A program made the position numbers and the translations under genes. Positions 16,519 through 24,298 of a stretch of DNA of 64,000 nucleotides are shown one piece after another (position 1 is the stretch's first letter; each line of letters opens with the position of its first letter). Source of the stretch: Desulfopila sp. IMCC35006 (lineage in GTDB: Bacteria > Desulfobacterota > Desulfobulbia > Desulfobulbales > Desulfocapsaceae); the NCBI RefSeq assembly GCF_005116645.1, contig NZ_SWCM01000011.1, forward strand, positions 62,001 through 126,000. Direction: 5' to 3'. Below the pieces are notes generated by a model. It was not told the DNA's origin, ran no database searches, and saw nothing but the letters and a program-made list of their open reading frames with translations.

Positions 16519-17069
16519 ATCATGGAACCTTTCAAGAATATACTCTACGTGAATGAATCAAACGCAGAGCAAACTGCGACTCATGCACGTGCAGTCTCTT
16601 TGACGGAAAAGAACCAGGCAGTCTTAACATTTGTAGACGTAATTCCTACCCCGATCGTCCAGGTGGATATGGCTTTACCACCAGGCGGACCGATCTCCAC
16701 CAAACTGCAGGCTTTTATCGTGGCTGACCGCCGCAACACGCTGAACACCATACTGCGGTCCTACAGACAACGGCCGAAAACCTGGCTGGCTATGCTGTGC
16801 TCGCCGCCCGCCTTCACCTTCTCCAAGGGGAGGTCAAGAAGACAATCGTATCGCTGGCAACAGACGTTGACGCCGACCTTGTGATCCTGGGAACAGTCAC
16901 CCGCAGAGGGCTCATCGACCTGATCTTTGGCAACACCGCCGAGGCTCTCCTCGATAAGCAGTCCGGCTCGGTTCTGGTCATAAAACCCCCGTGGTTAAAG
17001 ACGGAGGTGCAGATGTGTGATTTTGACTTAATCTTGTCCCCACGGGACTGTTTATATAGAGCAGATTGA
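16519..17069 (+). pseudogene. Universal stress protein gene with internal deletion and frameshift
   Basis: The first ~80 codons (MEPFKNILYVNES..., DVIPTPIVQVDMALPPGGPI) match the start of the intact 324-residue tandem Usp at 27746-28720. The last ~75 codons, in another frame (TDVDADLVILGTVTRRG, GNTAEALLD, SVLVIKPPWLKT), match its end. About 180 residues of the middle are missing and the two parts join out of frame near 16760-16810. The product cannot be a working tandem Usp. Confidence 0.8.
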
Positions 17070-17331
17070 TGAATGTGATCTATATTGTTGGGCCGACCCT
17101 CCTGATTGCCGTAGTCCTTGCCGCTGTGTGGCTCGATCGCAGGAACGTTCCGGTTGCTCTTGGTGCTGGGATTCTTTTTGGCAGGGATGGGACCAGGTGA
17201 CCGTGCACGCTCATGCCCGGGAGGAAGAGGCTCTTCGTTCTACTTTGCTGGGCGCATTTCCTTCCACTCTGGAAGCAACAATCGATACCACCTCCAACAT
17301 AAATCAGGGTACCGAAACCAAAGCACTGTAA
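17069..17331 (+). pseudogene. Membrane transporter remnant (cation/proton antiporter-like N-terminus)
   Basis: An ATG overlapping the Usp stop opens a 43-codon frame (IYIVGPTLLIAVVLAAVWLD, then PVALGAGILFG). It resembles the first membrane helix of CPA-type antiporters. The frame stops at 17200. Another frame then carries HAREEEALRSTLLGAF and IDTTSNINQG up to 17331, plausibly the other end of the same or a neighbouring gene. The middle seems deleted. The 240 bases after it hold no gene I recognise. Confidence 0.45.
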
Positions 17332-17572
17332 GTCGACGGGTCAAAGAAGGCCCCTGCCACTTGAAAAAGGCAGGTACATGTACCTCTCCCATTCACCCCT
17401 CGGAAAATTGATCGAGGACGGGTAGGAGAGGAAGTGGTGGCTGTGAAGCAGCCAGCCGAACCTGTGTCGCGCAATACTCAGAAATCTGCAGAGCAGGTTG
17501 GCACTGCCTTTTTCATAGGCTCAAAGATCCCCAGAACGATTAATAATCCGGGCAACCCTTTAAGAGAGTACG

Positions 17573-18844
17573 ATGGAAAAAATAAGAAATTATTTTAAAG
17601 AATACATGACCGAGTGGTTGAACACCCATGTTCCGGACCATGCCGACTGGATATTTATCGCAATCGTTCTGCTATGGATCGCATTTTTTTCGCTAGTAAT
17701 CCACTTTATTTTGCACCGGTTAGTGATTCGCTGGGCAGGAAATCGGGCGACAGTCTCCCGGTGGATATGGCAGAAGGCCTTATTTGAGCGCAAACTCTTT
17801 AACCGGCTTGCGCTTACCCTGCAGGGAATCATCCTACAAGCTCAGGCGGGGCTTTGGCTGGAAAGCCAGTCTACCTTTTTGATAGCCATTGAGACGGCGA
17901 CGAGTTTGTGGATACTGATCTATGGCACCCTGACGCTGTTTTCACTGCTTGATGTGTTGCAGGATATCTTGCGGCGAAAACCGACTATGCAGCACTTTCC
18001 CCTGCGGGGTGTGTTGCAAAGCATTAAACTCGTATCGACTTTGCTCATCAGTTTATTGATCATTTCCATTCTCATGGGCAAATCGCCCCTGATACTGCTC
18101 AGTGGTCTGGGGGCTGTATCGGCCGTCATGATGCTCGTCTTCAAAGACCCAATTCTTGGATTGGTGGCTGGGATTCAATTGTCGGCAAATAATATGCTTG
18201 CCATAAATGATTGGCTGGAAATGCCGAAGTATGGTGCCGATGGCGACGTCATCGACATCAGTCTGACCACGGTCAAGGTACGCAATTGGGATAAAACCAT
18301 CACCACCATTCCAACGTACGCACTCATCAGCGATTCATTCAAAAACTGGCGAGGCATGTCTGACTCAGGTGGTCGCCGCATCAAGCGCAGCCTGTATTTA
18401 GAAATTAGCAGTGTACGTTTTCTGGACGACGATGAGATCCAGCGACTACAGAAAATAAATTTACTCTTTCCCTATCTTGATGAAAAATTCAAAGAGCTCA
18501 AAGATTACAACAATCATGAACTGATCAAGAATCTTTCTATGTCGATAAATAGTCGGCGTTTGACCAATATCGGCACCCTGCGCGCCTATATGGTCGCGTA
18601 CCTTAAAAACCATCCTCGCATTCACCAACAAATGACTTTAATGGTTCGCCAATTGGCACCGGGCCCGAATGGTTTGCCCATGGAGGTTTATGCCTTTACC
18701 AATACAACCGCCTGGGCAGAGTATGAAAACATACAGGCTGATATCTTTGATCATTTTTTAGCGATCTTGCCGGTTTTTGAAATTCGAGCCCACGAAACCC
18801 CCACCGGGAGTGATATGCGTTGGCTTGCGTCAAAAACGGTTTGA
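17573..18844 (+). CDS. YbdG-type mechanosensitive channel (MscS family)
   Basis: A 423-residue protein with five hydrophobic segments in the first 190 residues. The MscS core follows: pore helix region LSGLGAVSAVMMLVFKDPIL, then the beta domain (NDWLEMPKYGADGDVIDISL, VRNWDKTITTIPTYALIS). The length and the GRRIKRSLYLE segment are typical of YbdG, the miniconductance-type osmotic channel of E. coli. It would release solutes on hypo-osmotic shock. It stands alone in its transcription unit, 94 bases before the SLC13 transporter. Confidence 0.88.
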   Translation: MEKIRNYFKEYMTEWLNTHVPDHADWIFIAIVLLWIAFFSLVIHFILHRLVIRWAGNRATVSRWIWQKALFERKLFNRLALTLQGIILQAQAGLWLESQSTFLIAIETATSLWILIYGTLTLFSLLDVLQDILRRKPTMQHFPLRGVLQSIKLVSTLLISLLIISILMGKSPLILLSGLGAVSAVMMLVFKDPILGLVAGIQLSANNMLAINDWLEMPKYGADGDVIDISLTTVKVRNWDKTITTIPTYALISDSFKNWRGMSDSGGRRIKRSLYLEISSVRFLDDDEIQRLQKINLLFPYLDEKFKELKDYNNHELIKNLSMSINSRRLTNIGTLRAYMVAYLKNHPRIHQQMTLMVRQLAPGPNGLPMEVYAFTNTTAWAEYENIQADIFDHFLAILPVFEIRAHETPTGSDMRWLASKTV

Positions 18845-18937
18845 AACGTGGTGCCTTCACTTTCCGGTTTATAGGTTGAAAGCTGTACTATTCATTCAAT
18901 TTGTTAAAATAATAAATAATATTCCAAACTAGACATC

Positions 18938-20764
18938 ATGACCAGTGAACTGCTTGTCGTCACAATAACACTGTCTTTTGCGGTGATTTTTTTTATTACC
19001 AACTGGGTGCGCAACGATCTCGTTGCCATGCTGGTGGTTCTTGTCTTCATGGTATCCGGCGTACTTACCATCGAACAATCCCTGGCTGGTTTCTCCGATC
19101 CGGTAGTCATCATCATTGTCGCGATGTTCATTGTCAGTGAGGCCATTGTCCATACCGGCATTGCCCAGCGTCTCGGTGATTTTATCATTCGTCGCGGCGG
19201 AAATAATGAGCTGTTTCTGATGATCCTTATCATGCTGATCGTCAGCTTGACTGGTTCTTTTATGAGTTCGACGGCGACAGCCGCCATATTTATTCCGGTA
19301 GTCATGGCAGTGACGGTTAAGGCCAATCTCAACCGGAAAAGACTCCTCATGCCACTTTCGGTCGGCGCCCTGATCAGCGGGATGATGACCCTGGTAGCAA
19401 CCACCCCCAACCTGGTCATCAACAATGTTCTGCGGGGCCACAACCTTGAGCCCCTGTCTTTTTTCAGCTTTACGCCATTTGGCATCGCCACGCTCGTAGC
19501 GGGTATTTTGTTCATGGCCGTCTTTGGGAGAAGGATACTGGCACGGAAAACCGATGTTCCAAGCGGTAGAAGAAAACGATCCATACTGGATCTGATTAGC
19601 GGGTATGGCATGGAGGAACGATTCTTCAGATTTCGCGTACAGAAAGATTCCCCGATAATCGATCGCTCCGTCGCCAGAATACCCCTAACTACCAAATACA
19701 ACCTGAAACTGATTGCCTTTGAAAAACTGCAGGATGGAGCCCGGGCAATAGAAAAACCGCGACCGGAAACCGTCTTTGATCCCGGCGATGTCATTGTCTT
19801 AATCGGCGAACCGGAGGATGTCCGGCGCTTCTCTAATTATGGAGGTCTTACCCCCCTGTCACCGGTTGTCCGTGAGTCCAGGCAGAAGCAGTTTCTCCGG
19901 ACTATCGGGCTAGCGGAAATCATGCTGACTCCCGATTCGCTGCTGCTAGGCAAAAACCTCAAAGAGCTGCAGTTTCAAACCAGATATAATTGTCTGGTAG
20001 TAGGCATCCGCCGGCACGGACAACCTCTCGTCACGGCCATCGAACAAATGCCTCTTGCCTTTGGTGATGTGCTGCTTATCAGCGCGGACTGGCAGGATAT
20101 TATTCGCCTGCGCAAATATGTCGATGAATTCCTGGTGCTGACTTTGCCGGAGGAACATCAGCAGGCCATGTACGATTACCGCCGGGCACCACTTATGCTC
20201 GTTATTCTTGTATTAATGGTGGCTACCATGACCACGGGCATCTTTCTGCCGGTGGCCGCTGCCGCCCTTGCGGCCATGGCTCTCATTCTTACTCGCTGTG
20301 TCAGCCTGGAGACAATCTACCGAGTTATCAATTGGCAGGCAGTTTTTCTCATCGCAGGACTGCTGCCCTTAGCGACTGCCCTGGATAAAACCGGGGCATC
20401 TCTGGCAATTGCCGAGACCCTGGTTGCCACCCTCAGCGGAGCCGGACCGGTACTGATGCTCGCCGTTGTGTTCCTGGTGGCTTCGACACTCTCTCTGTTT
20501 CTCTCCAACACCGCCACCGCGGTGCTACTCGCGCCAATTGTCGTGGAGGCGGCCGCGCAGCTCCATGTCTCTCCCCAGGCTTTTGCCATGACTCTGGCGA
20601 TTGCCTGTTCAGCAGCCTTTGCCACCCCGGTTGCATCACCGGTGAACATTCTCGTGCAGGAACCCGGGGGCTACAGTTTTATGGATTTCGTCCGAGTGGG
20701 CATCCCCCTGCAGGTGCTGTCCCTGGCAATCACAGTCCTCCTTGTATCCTTGCTTTACCTATAA
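18938..20764 (+). CDS. SLC13/DASS-type anion transporter with two RCK_C (TrkA-C) domains
   Basis: A 608-residue membrane protein. N-terminal helices carry the SLC13 features (SSTATAAIFIPVVMAV, GALISGMMTLVATTPNLVINN). A central soluble insert (~210-395) contains two TrkA-C modules (DPGDVIVLIGEPEDV; FGDVLLISADWQDI). More helices follow with SNTATAVLLAPIVVEAA and TPVASPVNILVQEPGGYSF. Relatives move sulfate, dicarboxylates or other anions; sulfate would suit this organism but is not shown. A fragment of a close homologue's C-terminus survives at 46834-46962. Confidence 0.85.
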   Translation: MTSELLVVTITLSFAVIFFITNWVRNDLVAMLVVLVFMVSGVLTIEQSLAGFSDPVVIIIVAMFIVSEAIVHTGIAQRLGDFIIRRGGNNELFLMILIMLIVSLTGSFMSSTATAAIFIPVVMAVTVKANLNRKRLLMPLSVGALISGMMTLVATTPNLVINNVLRGHNLEPLSFFSFTPFGIATLVAGILFMAVFGRRILARKTDVPSGRRKRSILDLISGYGMEERFFRFRVQKDSPIIDRSVARIPLTTKYNLKLIAFEKLQDGARAIEKPRPETVFDPGDVIVLIGEPEDVRRFSNYGGLTPLSPVVRESRQKQFLRTIGLAEIMLTPDSLLLGKNLKELQFQTRYNCLVVGIRRHGQPLVTAIEQMPLAFGDVLLISADWQDIIRLRKYVDEFLVLTLPEEHQQAMYDYRRAPLMLVILVLMVATMTTGIFLPVAAAALAAMALILTRCVSLETIYRVINWQAVFLIAGLLPLATALDKTGASLAIAETLVATLSGAGPVLMLAVVFLVASTLSLFLSNTATAVLLAPIVVEAAAQLHVSPQAFAMTLAIACSAAFATPVASPVNILVQEPGGYSFMDFVRVGIPLQVLSLAITVLLVSLLYL

Positions 20765-20845
20765 TTTGGAAAGGTGATCTTGAAGCTGCCCTCGAACATT
20801 AAAAGATAGGGTTTGCAAGCGGTATTCGGAAAAAAGGAACCAAAC

Positions 20846-21559
20846 ATGAAAGAATTTGACAAACCCAAGGAGGCCTCACCCAGCGGGGAGGTTATAATCC
20901 TAGGTGAAAATCGTGTCCATCGCATCCTTGTGCTACTGCTGCTTCTGCTGATGGTGGTAGAGTGGATTGTTCTATTGATCGATCAGCGCTGGCTTTCGTC
21001 ATTTCTAGCAACTCTCACTATTGCCACCCTAGTTTCGCCGGTTATTTTTCGCCATAAAATGGAAATGGAGATTCCAGCCGAATTTCACATTACCGCCGTT
21101 GTCTTCATATTTGCGTCGTTATATCTGGGCGAAATTCAAGGTTTCTATCACAGGTTTTGGTGGTGGGATTTGGTGCTTCACTCATCGGCGGGCCTGTTAA
21201 TGGGAATCGTCGGCTTTTTTCTGGTCTATACTCTGAATGAAAGTAAGCGGGTGGATTTGCACATGACACCTATTTTCATATCATTGTTTGCGTGTTTATT
21301 TGCCGTTGCCATCGGAACTTTTTGGGAAATCTTCGAATTTTCCATGGATCGGCTCATCGGCTCCAACATGCAAAAACCTATGCTTGATGATCCTTCCGGC
21401 CTCACCGACACCATGTGGGATATGATTGTCAATGCGATCGGCGCAATCATCATCAGCTCTTTGGGCTGGTGGTACATGAAACGTAAACGGACATTTTTTG
21501 TAAGGGAGTGGATTCGAACGTTTATCCGGAGGAATCCAGAGATCTTCAATAAGAGCTGA
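20846..21559 (+). CDS. DUF2238 (YjdF-like) membrane protein
   Basis: A 237-residue integral membrane protein with about six hydrophobic segments and the family motifs FWWWDLVLHSSAGLLMGI and FWEIFEFSMDRLIGSNMQ, ending with TDTMWDMIVNAIGA. Function is unknown. The ATG at 20846 is preceded by AAAAGGAAC. It follows the SLC13 gene by about 80 bases. Confidence 0.8.
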   Translation: MKEFDKPKEASPSGEVIILGENRVHRILVLLLLLLMVVEWIVLLIDQRWLSSFLATLTIATLVSPVIFRHKMEMEIPAEFHITAVVFIFASLYLGEIQGFYHRFWWWDLVLHSSAGLLMGIVGFFLVYTLNESKRVDLHMTPIFISLFACLFAVAIGTFWEIFEFSMDRLIGSNMQKPMLDDPSGLTDTMWDMIVNAIGAIIISSLGWWYMKRKRTFFVREWIRTFIRRNPEIFNKS

Positions 21560-21641
21560 CGGTCGATGGATGGTTCTCGATCTTTGGGATGTCTTAAAAA
21601 TGTGTGGAGTATGAATTCATTCTGTATGGAGCAGCATTGTC

Positions 21642-21743
21642 ATGATTGAATACAACAAACATGAACTCAAAGTGCTGATGCTGGATGCCGCCACCGGATA
21701 TTGCTGCGGCATGGAGCTTGTTGAATATTCTGCATGGAGATAA
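21642..21743 (+). pseudogene. Short ORF with a copy of the acyl-CoA synthetase leader
   Basis: The stretch around 21622-21655 (CTGTATGGAGCAGCATTGTC then ATG-ATT-GAA-TAC-AAC) nearly repeats the leader and first codons of the acyl-CoA synthetase gene at 28742-28775 (CTGTATGGAGGAGCATTGTC then ATG). After about 10 codons the resemblance ends and the 33-codon frame (DAATGYCCGMELVEYSAWR) stops. It is probably the stump of a second, deleted copy. Confidence 0.5.
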
Positions 21744-21751
21744 ACAATATA

Positions 21752-22792
21752 ATGATAAATATTCCTAAACCGATACAGAAACCCGTGTTGTTGGTTCTAC
21801 TCATAGCAGGGATCACACTGCTGCATTACAGCACAGATCAGAGTCACTATTATTTTCATGTATTCTATGGTGAACTCTATTTTGTGCCAATTGTGTTGGC
21901 TGCTTTCTGGTTCGGTTTGTGTGGAGCACTGCTTGTCTCAACGACTATTACCGTGTGTTACCTGCCCTTTATTTTCTGGAACTGGCAGGATTTTTCCGCA
22001 AATGACCTGGATAGCATTTTGTCCCTTCTGCTATACAACGGCCTGGCTATACTCGTAGGTGTCCTGAAAGGCCGTGAGACAAAAGCCCAAGAGGAGGTGT
22101 TGCAAAAAGAAAACCTGGCTGTAATGGGCAGGTCTCTTGCCGCGGCTGCTCATGAAATGAGAACACCCCTTGTGCTTATTGGCGGTCTCGCCAGACGGCT
22201 TTTGAAAAAAACAAATCACGAAAATCCGGATCGTCTGAAACTGGATCTTATCATAAAAGAGTCAGATAAGATGGAGAAAATGACCGGAGATATGCTCAAT
22301 TTCTCCAAGCCTTTGACTCTCAATCTGATGCGAGAAAATTTTAGCACAACTATCCAGAACTCTCTTCTTACAGTAGAGGAAGTAGCCCGGAGGCATAATG
22401 TCTCTATTAAGTACAAGTCCGATCCTGCAGCCGAAGTGGTTGCCATCCACTTGGATAGTTTACGGTTTGAGCAGGTGATAGTGAACTTGGTGCTTAATGC
22501 TATTGAAGCTTCTCCAGAGGGAGGTACCGTAACCATAACACTTTCCCTCACGTCTTCCGGGAATGCTATTCTTGATGTGACTGACAATGGCAGCGGCATT
22601 CCGTTTACAAAGAGACAAAAATTATTTGCCCCCTTCTTCACCACTAAAAAGGAGGGTACTGGTCTTGGACTGCCAATAGTGCATAAGATTGTCATGGCCC
22701 ACGGTTGGTCACTGCAGATTATGGATAGTGCCACTGGCGGAACTATTTTCAGAATCAAGCTGAGGGAGAGCAACTTGAATGAACATATTTAA
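21752..22792 (+). CDS. Orphan membrane sensor histidine kinase
   Basis: A 346-residue protein with three or four N-terminal membrane segments (to ~residue 105). A HisKA domain follows with the phosphoaccepting His in AAAAHEMRTPLVLIGGLARR, then an HATPase domain with N box (VNLVLNAIEAS), G1 (VTDNGSGIP) and G2 (GTGLGLPIV). It has no PAS or HAMP domain and no response regulator next to it. An earlier in-frame ATG at 21734 is possible; neither start has an ideal ribosome site. Confidence 0.85.
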   Translation: MINIPKPIQKPVLLVLLIAGITLLHYSTDQSHYYFHVFYGELYFVPIVLAAFWFGLCGALLVSTTITVCYLPFIFWNWQDFSANDLDSILSLLLYNGLAILVGVLKGRETKAQEEVLQKENLAVMGRSLAAAAHEMRTPLVLIGGLARRLLKKTNHENPDRLKLDLIIKESDKMEKMTGDMLNFSKPLTLNLMRENFSTTIQNSLLTVEEVARRHNVSIKYKSDPAAEVVAIHLDSLRFEQVIVNLVLNAIEASPEGGTVTITLSLTSSGNAILDVTDNGSGIPFTKRQKLFAPFFTTKKEGTGLGLPIVHKIVMAHGWSLQIMDSATGGTIFRIKLRESNLNEHI

Positions 22793-22827
22793 AAGTAAAT
22801 TTAAGGTATTAGAACATCCAGTAGCAG

Positions 22828-23034
22828 ATGCTTGTAGTTTTAGCTCTCGCCGCTGACTACGATGACACCCTCGCTACCGATGGGCACGTATCGACGGAGA
22901 CTGTCTCTACAATCGAACGCCTGCGCCTGTCCGGGCGCAGAGCCATATTAATTAGGGGGAGGCAGCTCAATGAGCTCTTGGCCGTTTTCCCGGACGTCCG
23001 CCTCCTCTCGCCTAGTATTGAACCTGTTCTTTAA
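22828..23034 (+). pseudogene. HAD-family (Cof-like) hydrolase N-terminal remnant
   Basis: A 68-codon frame resembles the start of Cof/SPP-type HAD phosphatases: ALAADYDDTLATDGHVS (family DYDGTLA), ERLRLSGRRAILIRGRQL (family L(V/I)TGR) and ELLAVFPDVRL. The motif I glycine and the threonine of motif II are changed, and the frame stops at 23034 in a protein normally above 200 residues. It overlaps the end of pfkB on the other strand by 4 bases. Confidence 0.65.
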
Positions 23035-23966
23035 GCTCCTGAAATCATGCCGGCATACAACCGTTGCACATCTTCTCTTCGACACAGCTCTGTTCCGGGT
23101 GTCATTACGGCGGCCGTACCGGTCGCCACGCCAAAAATAACGGACTCTCTGAGAGAGTTTCCCCGTGCAAGACTCAAAACAATACCGGCAACCATACTGT
23201 CCCCAGCCCCAACCTTGCTGACAATAGGTACAGTTGGCGGCAGGATGTGTTCCGTATATTTTTCTGAAACCACCAGTGCACCGGCCGCACCAAGGGAAAT
23301 CACCAGTACCTCGCACCGGCCGTCTTCGACCATTTTCCTGGCAGCGGCCAAGATCTGAGATTCTTCCTTGATCTCTTTCCCGGCCAGTTCCCTGAATTCA
23401 CGGATATTGGGTTTTATTAAAAACACTCCTTCTTGGAGCGCAGCATTCAAAGCTTCACCCGAAACGTCGATGATCACTTTTGCACCACTTTTTTTGCCGA
23501 AATGAGCAATTCGTGCATAAAAGTCAGGGGGCACATCCAGCGGAAGGCTGCCGCTGGCAACCACATAATCAGGTGGTGGTCCTATGGACGTCAATTGCCG
23601 AATAAATAACTCCTGCTCTTGTCTTGAAAGCCGCGGTCCCGGCATGCCAAAGCGATACTGTTGGCCGGTGGATTCCTCCAAAATGACCAGACTCTCCCGG
23701 ATCACGCCTGCAATGGGACATGGCCGATGGTTTAAGCCCTCTTCATCCAAAAGTTCCTGGAGCCTTTTTCCTGTCAGGCCACCGGCGGGATAGAGGAGCA
23801 GAGATTGGCCACCCAGTTTTTTGATGGCCCGGGAGACATTCACTGCGCCGCCTCCTGGCTCGAAACGAGGTGTTTTGCAATACAGTTTTCTCTCCGCCAC
23901 GACATGGTCAACACTCGAGCTTTTGTCGATCGCCGGATTTAAAGTTACGGCTACAATAGTTTTCAT
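23031..23966 (-). CDS. pfkB: 6-phosphofructokinase II (PfkB family)
   Basis: A 311-residue ribokinase-family sugar kinase that follows E. coli Pfk-2 along its whole length: RFEPGGGAVNVSRAIKKLGG, QQYRFGMPGPRLS, VVASGSLPLDVP, IDVSGEALNAAL, FLIKPNIREF and the catalytic anion-hole motif VGAGDSMVAGIV. It phosphorylates fructose-6-phosphate with ATP; tagatose-6-phosphate or fructose-1-phosphate specificity cannot be excluded. The start at 23966 follows an AGGAAGAG site. It stands divergent to glgP, which fits joint work in glycogen breakdown and glycolysis. Confidence 0.85.
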   Translation of the reverse strand: MKTIVAVTLNPAIDKSSSVDHVVAERKLYCKTPRFEPGGGAVNVSRAIKKLGGQSLLLYPAGGLTGKRLQELLDEEGLNHRPCPIAGVIRESLVILEESTGQQYRFGMPGPRLSRQEQELFIRQLTSIGPPPDYVVASGSLPLDVPPDFYARIAHFGKKSGAKVIIDVSGEALNAALQEGVFLIKPNIREFRELAGKEIKEESQILAAARKMVEDGRCEVLVISLGAAGALVVSEKYTEHILPPTVPIVSKVGAGDSMVAGIVLSLARGNSLRESVIFGVATGTAAVMTPGTELCRREDVQRLYAGMISGA

Positions 23967-23980
23967 GGATAAATCTCTTC

Positions 23981-24132
23981 CTAAAGATAAGGGGGCTGTA
24001 ATTTGTTTTTTTGGATGATCAATTTTACCTTTTTTCCCTCCGAATGACCGATGACCGATGACCAGCTCATAGTGTCTCATCTTAAAATATTAGTCAATAC
24101 TTATCGGTTTTCAATTGGTATTGCTTATATTT
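23981..24132 (-). pseudogene. Deletion remnant of a LexA-like repressor gene and its promoter
   Basis: This stretch aligns with both ends of the locus at 35562-36413: the last ~20 codons of the repressor gene (G-K-I-x-x-x-K-K end, here GKKGKIDHPKKQ) joined straight to the leader and operator region (24055-24132). The ~700-base middle is missing. The leader of pfkB is thus built on the ruin of a second repressor gene. Confidence 0.65.
24055..24132. repeat. Promoter/operator-region repeat, copy 1
   Basis: About 78 bases closely matching 36336-36413, including AGTCAATACTTAT and CAATTGGTATTGCTTATATTT. It lies between pfkB and glgP, while copy 2 lies upstream of the LexA-like repressor gene, so the repressor may also act here. 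Confidence 0.65.
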
Positions 24133-24298
24133 TTGTTTGGAAGTAGATTGTTCATGAGTATATCAACAATCCTGGATTTACTGTCCTGAGGTCAGAGATT
24201 TTAAAAGTTATATTATTTGCTTGAGAACTTTTAAATCGGCAAGTTGAGACAATGATATCGATATGGATCGATAACCCTGACAATCTTTGGAGAATGCG

